Positions 50,340 through 59,157 are shown, counted from the first letter of the stretch. The stretch is 64,000 bases of DNA from Streptomyces cylindrosporus (GCF_022698165.1 NZ_JALDAY010000018.1:1-64000); one strand, 5' to 3'. The notes: generated by a model from the letters alone, not told the origin. Translations and numbers: made by a program.

Positions 50340-51230
50340 TCATTCGTGCGGGACGATCGCGACCGGGCAGCGGACGTGGTGCATCACCGCGTGCGCGACC
50401 GGTCCGGTGTGCGCGCCGAGCCTGCCCGGACGGAGCCTGCGGCCGACGACCAGCAGTCCCGCGTCCCGCGCGGCGTGCAGCAGCAGTTGCGCCGGACGCT
50501 CGTCCTCCACCAGCGTCCGGACCTGAACCGTCGGATACTTCTCCTGCCACGGCCCGAGCGCACCGGCCAGCATCTGTTCGGCCGTCCGCTGCGCGGTGAC
50601 GCTCATCGTGGCCGCCGTCGCGGGCGGGGCGTACGGGAGATGCCAGGCGTGGGCGACCAGCAGCGGCGCCGAACGCAGCGCGGCACTCTCGAAGGCGAAC
50701 GCCAGCAGCTCCTCGCAGGAGTGAGCCGTGTCCAGACCGGCCACCACGTCGCGGAACGGCGTGTGCACCGACGGCCGGCCCTCCGCATCCGGCAGATGGT
50801 CGTCCTCGGCGGTCCGGTCGGCCCGTACCAGCACCACGGGCCTGGTCGCATGGGCGACGGTGGACAGCGCCACGGACCCGGCCATGAACCCGCCGAACCC
50901 GCTGAACGCCCGGCTGCCCAGCACCAGCAGCTCGGCATCGGCACCGGCCGCGACCAGCGCGTCCGCAGCCGGCAGGGGGATCTGCTCGGCGCTCAGATAG
51001 ACCTGCGGATGGCGCTCGTTGAGCTCGTCCATGGCTCCGCGCAGGATCCGCCGGGCCCAGTAGCGCGGCGCCTCCAGCTCGGGCAGTTGCGACACGTCGG
51101 GGGACAGGCCCTCCCACGCGTGCACCAGGCGCAGCGGCAGGCCGCGCCTGAGTGCCTCCCCGGCCGCCCAGTCGGCGGCGGCGAGGCTCTCACGTGAACC
51201 GTCCAGGCCTACGACTACGGGGCGAAGCAC
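50340..51230 (-). CDS. universal stress protein, tandem UspA domains
   Basis: 296 residues from GTG 51230, which is best spaced from GGGGAGG; GTG 51239 and ATG 51263 are in frame upstream. Domain 1 (RPVVVGLDGSRESLAAADWA; LGSRAFSGFGGFMAGS) has Ala in place of the second Gly of the ATP motif. Domain 2 (RDVVAGLDTAHSCEELLAFA; VVGRRLRPGRLGAH) lacks it; the end is CPVAIVPHE. Twin DosR-type boxes lie about 90-120 bases upstream and probably drive this gene and perhaps the porGAB operon behind it. Confidence 0.91.
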   Translation of the reverse strand: MLRPVVVGLDGSRESLAAADWAAGEALRRGLPLRLVHAWEGLSPDVSQLPELEAPRYWARRILRGAMDELNERHPQVYLSAEQIPLPAADALVAAGADAELLVLGSRAFSGFGGFMAGSVALSTVAHATRPVVLVRADRTAEDDHLPDAEGRPSVHTPFRDVVAGLDTAHSCEELLAFAFESAALRSAPLLVAHAWHLPYAPPATAATMSVTAQRTAEQMLAGALGPWQEKYPTVQVRTLVEDERPAQLLLHAARDAGLLVVGRRLRPGRLGAHTGPVAHAVMHHVRCPVAIVPHE

Positions 51231-51317
51231 GGCCGACACCTCCCCGGATCGTGGTCCGCCCACTTCCCGGCGGACCTCCGCACCTACAGCGTCCGGCGGG
51301 CGGGTGCGCGCGGGCAG

Positions 51318-51352
51318 GGGCTGCGTGGCCTCAGGAAGGGGCCGAACGGCCC
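51318..51352. promoter_or_regulatory. twin DosR-type boxes upstream of the USP/por genes
   Basis: GGGCCGAACGGCCC (51339-51352, perfect; 16-bp palindrome with flanking G/C) and a degenerate copy at 51318-51331 (12/14), 21 bases apart. Confidence 0.55.
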
Positions 51353-51389
51353 CGGGCCGCCGATCGCGCCGGGTCCGGGTGGTGCACGC

Positions 51390-53345
51390 TCACAGCTTGA
51401 GCGTGAACCAGGTGGTCTTGCCCTCGTCGGTGGGGCGGACGCCCCAGTCCGCGGCGAGCGCGCGGACCAGGATCAGGCCCCGGCCGGACTCCTCGTCGTC
51501 GGCCGCCAGACGCGGCTGAGGGAGGTGCGGACTGTGGTCGCTGACCTCGACGGTGAGATCCGACTCGGTGCGGCGCAGCTGCAGGCCGATGGGGCCGACG
51601 GCGTGCTGGACGGCGTTGGTGAGGGTCTCCGACAGCAGCAGGACCGCGTCGTCCCGTGCGGCGGTGCAGTCCCAGGCGAGGAGCGCCTTGTGCAGGAAGG
51701 CCCGGCCCTCGGGCACGGACGACGGTACAGCGTCCAGATCGGTGCTCAGGGACGCCAGCGGCGCGGCCGGCAACTGCGCCAGCAGCAGGGTCACGTCGTC
51801 GTTGTGGCTGTCCGCGTCGGGCAGCAGGCCCGCCAGGACGCTGTCGGCGACGGTCTCCAGGCAGGCCGTGTCGGTGAAGGACTTCTCCAGGACGACGGCG
51901 AGTTCGCTGACCCGGCCCTCGATGTCGCTCTCGGGCGTCTCGATGAGGCCGTCGGTGTAGAGGGCGAGGGTGGCGCCCGGCGGGATGGCCGTGCAGGACT
52001 GCTGGTAGAGGACACCACCGACGCCCAGCGGTGCGTTCACGGGGCTGTCCAGGCCGTGCACTGCCTGCCCGGGAGCGGCGACCAGGGTCGGCAGATGACC
52101 GGCCGAGCACACGGTCACCGTGCCGTCGTCCGGGGCGATGACCAGGTAGCAGCAGGTCACGAGCTGGTCGGGGACGTCGAGGTCGGCCACGCAGGCGTCC
52201 AGGGCCTGCATCAGCTGGCGCGGCTGCATGCCGGTCTTGGCGAGCGCGTGCGCCGCCGAGCGCAACTGGCCCATGACGGCCGCCGCCTCCAGACCACGGC
52301 CCATCACATCGCCCATCAGCACTCCGACCCGGTCCGCCCCCAGCGGAATGAGGTCGAACCAGTCGCCTCCCACACCGGCGCCCTGGGTGGCGGGCCGGTA
52401 GCGGCTCGCGGTGGCCAGACCCGGTATGGCCGGCGGGGCGCCCATCAGGCTGCGCTGCAGGGTGAGGGCGATGTGGCGCTGTTGCTCGTACAGTGCGGTC
52501 AGTTCGGCCTCCGCCCGCTTGCGGTCGCTGATGTCCCGCACGATGGCGCACGCGCCGACGACCGTGCCCTCGGTGTCCCGGGTGGGCCACAGGGTGACGT
52601 CGACGTCCAGCATCCCGGCGGTGTTGGTGACCCGCAGCGTCTCGAAGTGCTCGACCTTCTCGCCGTGCCGCAACCGCTCCAGCAGCGCGTTGATCTCGCC
52701 CCTCCGGTCGGGCGGGGCGAGCAGGGACACGTGCCGGCCGATGACCTCCTCGGCCGTGTAGCCGTACAGGTTCTGCGCGGCGGCGTTCCAGTAGGTGATG
52801 TACCCGTCGAGGGTCTTGGCCAGGATCGCGTCCTGGGAGGACTCGACGAGGGCCGCGAGTTCGTTGATGCGGGCCTCGGCGGCCTTGCGGTCGCTGACGT
52901 CGCGCACGGCGGCCGAGACGAGCAGTCCGTCGGTCGTCTCCAGCGGGCTCAGGCTGATCTCGACGGGGAACTCGGTGCCGTCCTTGCGCAGTCCGTGCAG
53001 GTCGAGACCGGCTCCCATCGGGCGGACCTGGCGGTTGGCCGCGTAGCCGCCGCGGTGCTGGGTGTGCTGGGCGTGGAAGCGGTGCGGCATCAGCAACTCG
53101 ACCGGGCGGTCGAGCAGTTCCTCGCGGCGGTAGCCGAAGAGGGCCTCGGTCTGGGCGTTGACCAGCTTGATCGTCCCGGTGTCGTCGACGATCACCATGG
53201 CGTCCGGGGCTGCCTCCAGCAGGCCCCTGAACCTTTCTTCAGCGGTCCCCGGCCCGCCCCGCACCGGTCCGCCCCCGCATCGACAGGGCTCGCCGTCGGC
53301 CGGCCCCGCCGACGGGGCCGTCTCCACTCTCACGAAGTCGCCCAT
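51390..53345 (-). CDS. PAS-PAS-SpoIIE phosphatase with C-terminal HATPase
   Basis: 651 residues from ATG 53345 (after GGGGGTGGAC; an ATG at 53384 has no such site). PAS 1 at about 35-155 (LLEAAPDAMVIVDDTGTIKL), PAS 2 at about 160-285 (LVESSQDAILAKTLDGYITY), a SpoIIE/PP2C domain at about 310-510 (GGDWFDLIPLGADRVGVLMG; ALYTDGLIETPE; SHNDDVTLLLAQ), and an anti-sigma-like HATPase at the end (LLLSETLTNAVQHA; SGRGLILVRALAADWGV). A redox- or light-responsive phosphatase/kinase switch, probably acting on an anti-anti-sigma factor not encoded nearby. Three spaced iterons lie upstream. Confidence 0.88.
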   Translation of the reverse strand: MGDFVRVETAPSAGPADGEPCRCGGGPVRGGPGTAEERFRGLLEAAPDAMVIVDDTGTIKLVNAQTEALFGYRREELLDRPVELLMPHRFHAQHTQHRGGYAANRQVRPMGAGLDLHGLRKDGTEFPVEISLSPLETTDGLLVSAAVRDVSDRKAAEARINELAALVESSQDAILAKTLDGYITYWNAAAQNLYGYTAEEVIGRHVSLLAPPDRRGEINALLERLRHGEKVEHFETLRVTNTAGMLDVDVTLWPTRDTEGTVVGACAIVRDISDRKRAEAELTALYEQQRHIALTLQRSLMGAPPAIPGLATASRYRPATQGAGVGGDWFDLIPLGADRVGVLMGDVMGRGLEAAAVMGQLRSAAHALAKTGMQPRQLMQALDACVADLDVPDQLVTCCYLVIAPDDGTVTVCSAGHLPTLVAAPGQAVHGLDSPVNAPLGVGGVLYQQSCTAIPPGATLALYTDGLIETPESDIEGRVSELAVVLEKSFTDTACLETVADSVLAGLLPDADSHNDDVTLLLAQLPAAPLASLSTDLDAVPSSVPEGRAFLHKALLAWDCTAARDDAVLLLSETLTNAVQHAVGPIGLQLRRTESDLTVEVSDHSPHLPQPRLAADDEESGRGLILVRALAADWGVRPTDEGKTTWFTLKL

Positions 53346-53408
53346 GTCCACCCCCACTTCGCCGCGCACGGTGGTCCGCGTCATCCCAGCGCAACCGAGA
53401 CGGACGCG

Positions 53409-53457
53409 CTGTCATTTGTCCCTTACTGTCCGTCACTTGCCCGAACCTGTCCGTCAC
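53409..53457 (-). repeat. iterons upstream of the PAS-SpoIIE gene
   Basis: On the minus strand GTGACGGACAG occurs twice with a 21-base period, followed by a partial third copy ATGACAG. The flanks share GGG-x1-2-CAA. They lie 64-112 bases before the phosphatase start and look like a multi-site regulator target. Confidence 0.55.
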
Positions 53458-53491
53458 CGGAACCGGAAAGGTCGACCGGGACCCCGGCAGC

Positions 53492-53505
53492 GGGCCGTTC
53501 GGCCC
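53492..53505. promoter_or_regulatory. DosR-type box (perfect) upstream of CBS-BON/Hsp20
   Basis: GGGCCGTTCGGCCC, 85-98 bases before the CBS-BON start at 53590. Confidence 0.6.
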
Positions 53506-53589
53506 ATGGCGACGGCGTGCGGGTGACCGACGCTGAAGGTGGCGCGCGGCACGAGCGCGCCGTGCGCCACGAGCACCCAGGAGGACGCC

Positions 53590-54348
53590 ATGGACGGCAC
53601 TCCGCACATCGTGAGCGATGTGATGACCCGCACGGTCGTCGCCCTCGGCCGCCGGGCGACGTTCAAGGAGATCGTGAAGACCATGCAGCAGTGGAAGGTC
53701 AGCGCCATGCCCGTGGTGGAGGGCGGGACCAGGGTCGTCGGGATCGTCTCCGAGGCCGATCTGCTGCCCAAGGAGGAGTTCCGCGACGGTGACCCGGACC
53801 GGTACACCCAACTGCGCCGCCTGAGCGACCTGGTCAAGGCCGGCGCCGTGACCGCCGAGGAGCTGATGACCGCGCCCGCCGTCACCGTCCCGGCCCACGC
53901 CTCCCTCGCCCGTGCCGCCCGGACCATGGCGCTCCACAAGGTGAAGCGGCTGCCCGTCGTCGGCGACGACGACGTACTGGTGGGCATCGTCAGCAGGTCC
54001 GACCTGCTCACGGTCTTCCTGCGCGACGACGAGGACATCGCCGAGGAGGTACGGCGCGAGGTCGTCGCCGAGCTGTTCCCCGCCGCGGCCGAGCCGATCC
54101 GGGTCGAGGTCCGCGACGGGGTCGTGCGGCTCACCGGAAGGGTCCCGGACACGACCCTGGTGCCTGTGGTCACACGTCTGGCGCGCGCGGTGGAGGGGGT
54201 CGTGGACGTGGAGTGCGCGCTCATGGGCCCGCCCCGCCGTCCCGCCCTCGAACCGGACCTGCCGGACCCGCCGGACCGTGAACACGCCGTGCCGCCAGGG
54301 CCGGCAGGGTCCGGTTCGGGCCCGGTCGGCTCAGGCGCGCGCCCATGA
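53590..54348 (+). CDS. CBS-domain pair with BON domain and Pro-rich tail
   Basis: 252 residues from ATG 53590 (after CCAGGAGGACGCC). CBS 1 at about 8-62 (VSDVMTRTVVALGRRATFK; VSAMPVVEGGTRVVGIVS), CBS 2 at about 92-145 (ELMTAPAVTVPAHASLARA; KRLPVVGDDDVLVGIVSR), BON at about 150-215 (IRVEVRDGVVRLTGRVPD), then a Pro-rich, probably disordered tail. Very close to the partial gene at 63805. It overlaps an upstream in-frame start of the Hsp20 gene and the two are surely co-transcribed. Confidence 0.9.
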   Translation: MDGTPHIVSDVMTRTVVALGRRATFKEIVKTMQQWKVSAMPVVEGGTRVVGIVSEADLLPKEEFRDGDPDRYTQLRRLSDLVKAGAVTAEELMTAPAVTVPAHASLARAARTMALHKVKRLPVVGDDDVLVGIVSRSDLLTVFLRDDEDIAEEVRREVVAELFPAAAEPIRVEVRDGVVRLTGRVPDTTLVPVVTRLARAVEGVVDVECALMGPPRRPALEPDLPDPPDREHAVPPGPAGSGSGPVGSGARP

Positions 54349-54392
54349 CGGCGCGGGACGCTGGAAGCGGCGAAGAAGAGGAGGAGGGAGAC

Positions 54393-54815
54393 ATGACCGG
54401 CATGATCGAACGGCTGCCGGGCTGGCCGACCCTGCCCGACCTGTTCGGCTGGGTCGAGTCGGGCTTCCCCGGAGCGCACACGGTTCCGGGCCTGCACGGC
54501 ATCCGCATCGAGGAGTTCCTGGCGGACGAGAAGTACGTGCTGCGGGCCGAGCTCCCGGGCATCGACCCCGCCAAGGAAGTCGAGATCACCGTGACAGCGG
54601 GCGTTCTGACCCTGCGGGCGGAGCGCAGTGAGGAGACGACGCAGAAGCACCGCACGGAGTTCCGTTACGGCACCTTCGCCCGCTCCGTCCGGCTGCCGGC
54701 CGGGGCCAAGGGCGACGAGGCCACTGCCGAGTACAAGGACGGCGTCCTGACCGTCACGATCCCGGTGCCCGAGTTGAAGACGGGCACGAAGACCATCCCG
54801 GTGCGGCAGGGCTGA
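54393..54815 (+). CDS. small heat shock protein, Hsp20/alpha-crystallin family
   Basis: 140 residues from ATG 54393, which has a strong GAGGAGGGAGAC site; the frame is open to 54345 but that start is unlikely. Alpha-crystallin domain at about 45-135: IRIEEFLADEKYVLRAELPG, VLTLRAERSE, FRYGTFARSVRLP, and YKDGVLTVTIPVPE. ATP-independent holdase. It resembles mycobacterial HspX/Acr, the hallmark DosR target, although the family is broad. Co-transcribed with the CBS-BON gene behind a perfect DosR-type box. Hairpin follows. Confidence 0.94.
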   Translation: MTGMIERLPGWPTLPDLFGWVESGFPGAHTVPGLHGIRIEEFLADEKYVLRAELPGIDPAKEVEITVTAGVLTLRAERSEETTQKHRTEFRYGTFARSVRLPAGAKGDEATAEYKDGVLTVTIPVPELKTGTKTIPVRQG

Positions 54816-54844
54816 GCGCGGGTGGGCGCTCGGTCGCAACCGCG

Positions 54845-54872
54845 GTGCGCGGCCGGTACGCCGGCCGCGCAC
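54845..54872 (+). terminator. hairpin terminator after the hsp20 gene
   Basis: Perfect 12-bp stem GTGCGCGGCCGG / CCGGCCGCGCAC with a TACG loop, followed by TCTTCTG. Confidence 0.85.
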
Positions 54873-55040
54873 TCTTCTGACCGGGGCCCGGTGTCGCGTC
54901 GGGGCAGCAAGGACGGGAAGGGCTCCACCCGCTTCTCGCGGATCCTGATTGCGCGGTGCGCGACCGTCGGCCGCTTCCCCGCGTCTTTCACGGGCCCTTC
55001 CCGTCACCTCCAGCACACCACCCGGACACCGCGCGCACCA

Positions 55041-55054
55041 GGGCCACTCGGCCC
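55041..55054. promoter_or_regulatory. DosR-type box upstream of the beta-CASP gene
   Basis: GGGCCACTCGGCCC, all fixed positions, but only 37-50 bases before the start codon, so it would overlap or flank the core promoter. Confidence 0.45.
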
Positions 55055-55090
55055 CGGTTCCCGGCCCGGGACAGTGAGGAGAAGGACGAC

Positions 55091-56527
55091 ATGACCGTGC
55101 ACGAACCGCTCCCGACCGACACCTCACAGCCACGCCCCAGGCCCGCACTGCTGACCTTCCTGGGCGGCGTGGGAACGGTCACCGGCAGCAAGTTCCTCGT
55201 CGAGAGCGACCACGCCCGCGTCCTCGTGGACTGCGGACTCTTCCAGGGCCTGGCCGACCTGCGCAGGCGGAACTGGCGCGGCCTGCCCTGCGACGCCGAG
55301 GACATCGAGGCGGTGGTCGTCACCCACGCGCACCTCGATCACTGCGGGTACCTGCCGCGGCTGGTGCGCCACGGCTTCCGGGGCCGGGTCGTGACGACGG
55401 AGCACACCGCCCGGCTGATGGAGATCGTGCTGCGCGACAGCGCGAAGCTGCAGATCGAGGCGGCCCGGCACGCCAACGAGCACGGCTGGTCCAAGCACCG
55501 GCCCGCGCAACCGCTGTACGACGAGTCGGACGTGGACCACGCCCTGGAGCTCATCGCCCCCGTCCCCGTGGGCAAGCCCGCCGACATCGCCGACGGGACC
55601 ACCCTGACCCTGCACCCCGCCGGCCACATCCTCGGCTCGGCCTGGGCCCGGCTCACCCTGGAGGACGGGCACACCCTCGCCGTCAGCGGCGACCTCGGCC
55701 GCCCAGGACACCCGCTGCTGCGCCCGGCGGAACCCTTCCTCGGCGCGGACGTGCTGCTGATGGAGTCCACGTACGGCAACCGGCGCCACGAGGAACAGGC
55801 GGGCCGCACCCACTTCGCGGACGTCCTCACCCGGACCCTGGCCCGCGGCGGCACCGTCGTGATCCCCGCGTTCGCCCTCGACCGCACCGAGGTCGTCCTG
55901 CACGAGCTGGCGGAGCTGCGCCGCGAGGGCCGGCTTCCCGCCGGCGTGCCGGTGTACGTCGACAGCCCGATGGCCCTGGCCGCCCTCGACGTCTACCGCG
56001 ACGCCGTCCGCTCCGGGTCTCCGGAGCTGCGGCCCGAGGTCACGGCCGCGGGCGGCGCCGCGCTGAGCCCCGAACCGTTCCTGACGGCGCGCTCCGTCCA
56101 GGAGTCGGTCGACATCGGGAAGGCCGGGGGGCCGGCCGTCATCGTCTCCGCGTCCGGCATGGCGACCGGCGGCCGGGTCCTGCACCACCTCAGGCGACTG
56201 CTGCCGGACCCGCGCAACGCCGTCGTCGTGGTGGGCTTCGCCGCCAAGGGCACCCGCGCCCGCGACCTCGTCGACGGGGCCAAGGCCCTGAAGATGTTCG
56301 GCGAGTACGTGCCCGTGCGGGCGCAGGTCGCCGACGTACCGCACTTCTCGGCACACGCCGACGCGGCGCAGATCATCGACTGGCTGCGCGGCGCCCCCGC
56401 GCCCCACGCCACCTACCTGGTGCACGGCGAGCCCGACGCGGCCGAGGCGCTGCGCGACCGCATCGACCGGACCCTCGGCTGGACCGCCGTGGTGCCGCGG
56501 TCCGGGGAGCGTGTGCTCGTGCGGTGA
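55091..56527 (+). CDS. metallo-beta-lactamase / beta-CASP RNase-like protein
   Basis: 478 residues. MBL core with FLGGVGTVTGSKFLVE, the metal motif THAHLDHCGYLPRL, HPAGHILGSAWARL, and SGDLGRPGHPLLR, then beta-CASP (ESTYGNRRHEEQ; PAFALDRTEVVLHEL; VYVDSPMALAAL; SASGMATGGRVLHHL) and a final AHAD / VHGEPDAAEALR region. Similar to bacterial YsgA/CPSF-like RNA exonucleases. Expected to cut or trim RNA in the cytosol; its box upstream suggests RNA turnover is adjusted during hypoxia. Monocistronic. Confidence 0.9.
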   Translation: MTVHEPLPTDTSQPRPRPALLTFLGGVGTVTGSKFLVESDHARVLVDCGLFQGLADLRRRNWRGLPCDAEDIEAVVVTHAHLDHCGYLPRLVRHGFRGRVVTTEHTARLMEIVLRDSAKLQIEAARHANEHGWSKHRPAQPLYDESDVDHALELIAPVPVGKPADIADGTTLTLHPAGHILGSAWARLTLEDGHTLAVSGDLGRPGHPLLRPAEPFLGADVLLMESTYGNRRHEEQAGRTHFADVLTRTLARGGTVVIPAFALDRTEVVLHELAELRREGRLPAGVPVYVDSPMALAALDVYRDAVRSGSPELRPEVTAAGGAALSPEPFLTARSVQESVDIGKAGGPAVIVSASGMATGGRVLHHLRRLLPDPRNAVVVVGFAAKGTRARDLVDGAKALKMFGEYVPVRAQVADVPHFSAHADAAQIIDWLRGAPAPHATYLVHGEPDAAEALRDRIDRTLGWTAVVPRSGERVLVR

Positions 56528-56562
56528 CCGGTGCGCCCGACGTGCACACCGCTGCCCTCCTG

Positions 56563-56576
56563 GGGCCGACCGGCCC
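56563..56576. promoter_or_regulatory. DosR-type box (perfect) upstream of a zinc ADH gene
   Basis: GGGCCGACCGGCCC, 71-84 bases before the ATG at 56647. Confidence 0.55.
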
Positions 56577-56646
56577 ATGCGGATCCGCCGCGTCCCGGCC
56601 AAGCTGGACGTGCGGGAGCAATTCCGGCGAGAGGGTGAGGTCGGAC

Positions 56647-57717
56647 ATGAAAGGCTACGTGTTCCACGGTCCGGGACAGGCCGCCTGGGAAGAGGTCGCG
56701 GACCCGGGCATCCAGGAGGCCACCGACGCGATCGTCAGGGTCGACGCCGTCACCATCTGCGGAACGGACCTGCACATCCTCAAGGGCGACGTACCCGAGG
56801 TGCGCCCGGGCACGGTGCTCGGGCACGAGGCGGTCGGCGAGATCGTCGAGGTCGGCGGCGATGTGCGCACGGTGCGGCCCGGGGACCGCGTCCTGATCTC
56901 CTGCATCAGCGCCTGCGGACGCTGCCGCTACTGCCGGGAAGCCATGTACGGCCAGTGCCTGGGCGGGGGCGGCTGGATCCTCGGCCACCTGATCAACGGC
57001 ACCCAGGCCGAGTACGTCCGGGTTCCGTACGCCGACCTCTCCGTGCACGTGCTGCCCGGCGCGGTCCGGAACGAGGAGGCCGTACTGCTCGCCGACATCT
57101 TCCCGACGGCCTACGAGGTGGGCGTGCTCAACGGCCATGTGCGCCCCGGAGACACCGTCGCCGTCGTCGGGGCCGGTCCCATCGGCCTCGCCGCGATCGC
57201 CACGGCCCAGCTGTTCGCCCCCGAACGTGTCGTCGCCGTGGACCTGGCCGCGTCTCGCCTGGAGGCGGCGAGGAAGCTGGGCGCGGAGGCGGTGGCCGAC
57301 GCGAGCGAGGGGCCGGAGCAGCTGATCGCCGACCTCACCGACGGACTCGGGGCCGACGTGGTGATCGAGGCGGTCGGCGTGCCGGAGAGCTTCGAACTGT
57401 GCACGCGCATGGTGCGGCCCGGCGGACACGTGGCCAACGTCGGCGTGCACGGCAAGCCGGCCACGCTCCACCTCGAAGACCTGTGGATCAAGAACGTCAC
57501 GATCACCACGGGCCTGGTCGACACACACTCCACGCCCACCCTGCTGCGGATGGCGGCGGCGGGCCGGCTGCCGACCTCGCAGCTGGTCACCCACGGCTTC
57601 CCGATCGACAGCATGGAGGAGGCGTACGAGGTCTTCGCCCACGCGGGCGAGACCGGCGCCCTCAAGGTCGTGCTCGGCGGGCCGCAGCGTGAGATCGTCC
57701 CGGTGTCCACGCCATGA
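56647..57717 (+). CDS. zinc-dependent alcohol dehydrogenase family protein
   Basis: 356 residues. Catalytic zinc ligands in TICGTDLHILKG and GHEAVGEIV, structural zinc Cys in CGRCRYCREAMYGQC, and cofactor site AVVGAGPIGLAAIATAQ. It differs from the AdhP enzyme at 40937 (about one third identical by eye) and is closer to secondary-alcohol or formaldehyde-type dehydrogenases with the GGWILGHLINGTQAEYVRVP stretch. Substrate unknown. Single gene with a DosR-type box before it and a hairpin after it. Confidence 0.92.
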   Translation: MKGYVFHGPGQAAWEEVADPGIQEATDAIVRVDAVTICGTDLHILKGDVPEVRPGTVLGHEAVGEIVEVGGDVRTVRPGDRVLISCISACGRCRYCREAMYGQCLGGGGWILGHLINGTQAEYVRVPYADLSVHVLPGAVRNEEAVLLADIFPTAYEVGVLNGHVRPGDTVAVVGAGPIGLAAIATAQLFAPERVVAVDLAASRLEAARKLGAEAVADASEGPEQLIADLTDGLGADVVIEAVGVPESFELCTRMVRPGGHVANVGVHGKPATLHLEDLWIKNVTITTGLVDTHSTPTLLRMAAAGRLPTSQLVTHGFPIDSMEEAYEVFAHAGETGALKVVLGGPQREIVPVSTP

Positions 57718-57735
57718 CGGGCGGCCGGCACCGGG

Positions 57736-57760
57736 CGGGGGCCCGCGGTGCGGGCCCCCG
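57736..57760. terminator. hairpin terminator between convergent genes
   Basis: Perfect 11-bp stem CGGGGGCCCGC / GCGGGCCCCCG with a 3-base loop, between the zinc ADH and the convergent small membrane protein gene; usable from both strands. Confidence 0.8.
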
Positions 57761-57771
57761 GATGGCGCGGC

Positions 57772-57996
57772 TCACGTCCGGTAGTGCCGGTGATCGTCGT
57801 GATCACCGATGAAGTGCCGTTCCTCGATGACGGTCTCGCGTTCGCCGGGCCGCCGTACCGTCCCGGGCGTGCTCATGAAGACGATCAGGCCCAGGATGCC
57901 GGCGCCCATGAGGACGAAGCCGACGACGAAGGAGCTGTATCCGAAGATCAGGCACGCGCCGACCACGGCCGCGCCGATCAGGATGAGAGGGACCAT
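57772..57996 (-). CDS. small two-helix membrane protein
   Basis: 74 residues from ATG 57996 (after AGAAGGAAGGCAGTC). Two hydrophobic helices (LILIGAAVVGACLIFGYSSF; VVGFVLMGAGILGLIVFM) and a charged C-terminus ending in a His-rich GDHDDHRHYRT, which could bind a metal. Similar to short actinobacterial membrane proteins of unknown function (DUF6458-like, tentative). Divergent from the USP gene at 58233, sharing its box. Confidence 0.75.
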   Translation of the reverse strand: MVPLILIGAAVVGACLIFGYSSFVVGFVLMGAGILGLIVFMSTPGTVRRPGERETVIEERHFIGDHDDHRHYRT

Positions 57997-58110
57997 GACT
58001 GCCTTCCTTCTGTCGGTATTGCCTCGGCCCGGACATGCAGAAACGATCCGGTAACTCTCAGTGTCGACGTGGTGTACGCACCGGCCCAGAGACTGTCCGG
58101 GCACCGGCCC

Positions 58111-58124
58111 GGGCCGAGTGGCCC
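58111..58124. promoter_or_regulatory. DosR-type box between the membrane protein and USP genes
   Basis: GGGCCGAGTGGCCC, all fixed positions; a 12/14 relative follows at 58126-58139. About 110-122 bases from the starts on either side. Confidence 0.5.
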
Positions 58125-58232
58125 CGGGCCGAGGGTCGAATCACCCCTGCTGAAGCACGGCCACCGGTGTCACGGTGGAGTCGGAGCTCTGTGCCCAGTT
58201 CTCGCGCGGACCGATGAAAGGCGGTGGGGACG

Positions 58233-59108
58233 ATGGAGCTGCCCCTGGTCGTGGGCGTCGACGGATCGGACGGGAGTCTCACGGCGGTCGACTGGGCCGT
58301 GGACGAAGCGGCCCGGCACGGGCTGCCGGTGCGGCTGGTGTACGCCTCGTTGTGGGAACGCTACGAGGGTGGCGTGCCGTCCGACGGCCCCGGGCGTCCC
58401 TCCGAACGCGTCATGGCGGAACATGTCGTCGCCTCCGCCGCGGAGCGCGCCCGGCGGCGCAATCCCGAGGTGAAGGTGTCCGCCGAGGTGGTTCCCGAGG
58501 ACGCGGTGTCCGCGCTCCTGGACGAGGGGCGCAACGCCTCCTTCCTGGTGACCGGTTCCCGTGGCCGGGGCGAGCTGGCCGGACTGCTCCTCGGCTCGGT
58601 CGGACTGGCCGTGGCGTCCCGGGCGCACGGTCCGGTGGTGGTCGTCCGCGGCGACAAGGCCGCACTGGCGGGCACCCATGAGCGCATCCTGCTCGGCGCC
58701 GGCGAGCCGGCGACCGGCGGTGAGGCGGTGCGGTTCGCCTTCCGGGAGGCCGAGGCCCGCGGCTGCACCCTGGACGTGGTACGTGCCTGGCGCTGCCCGG
58801 CGCACGAGAGCGCGGACGACCCCCACCTGGCCCAGGATCCGGCGCACCGCCACGAGCAGCGCGCCTCCGAACTCCTCGACCGCCTGCTGGAGGAAGCCGT
58901 GCTGGACCACCCCGGTGTCCGGTTGCGCACCGTCACGGTCGAGGGCCCGGCGCGCAGGGTGCTGCTGAACCGCTCCGCCGCCGCGGACCTGCTGATCGTC
59001 GGAGCGCAGCGCCGCAAGGGCCACATCGGTCTCCAGCTCGGCCGGGTGGCGCACACGCTGCTGCATCACGCCGACTGCCCGGTGGCGATCGTGCCGCAAC
59101 AGGCGTGA
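58233..59108 (+). CDS. universal stress protein, tandem UspA domains
   Basis: 291 residues from ATG 58233 (after GGTGGGGACG; a GTG at 58224 adds three residues). Domain 1 (LVVGVDGSDGSLTAVDWA; VTGSRGRGELAGLLLGS) has an intact ATP motif. Domain 2 lacks the VGVD start (ILLGAGEPATGGEAVRFAF) and the motif (VGAQRRKGHIG), ending CPVAIVPQQ. The GH65 gene follows after 49 bases, so the two may be one unit. Confidence 0.92.
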   Translation: MELPLVVGVDGSDGSLTAVDWAVDEAARHGLPVRLVYASLWERYEGGVPSDGPGRPSERVMAEHVVASAAERARRRNPEVKVSAEVVPEDAVSALLDEGRNASFLVTGSRGRGELAGLLLGSVGLAVASRAHGPVVVVRGDKAALAGTHERILLGAGEPATGGEAVRFAFREAEARGCTLDVVRAWRCPAHESADDPHLAQDPAHRHEQRASELLDRLLEEAVLDHPGVRLRTVTVEGPARRVLLNRSAAADLLIVGAQRRKGHIGLQLGRVAHTLLHHADCPVAIVPQQA

Positions 59109-59157
59109 CCGTGCGCGGCCACCTCGGAGAACCGGTCGGGCGGCAAGGAGGGCCGAA

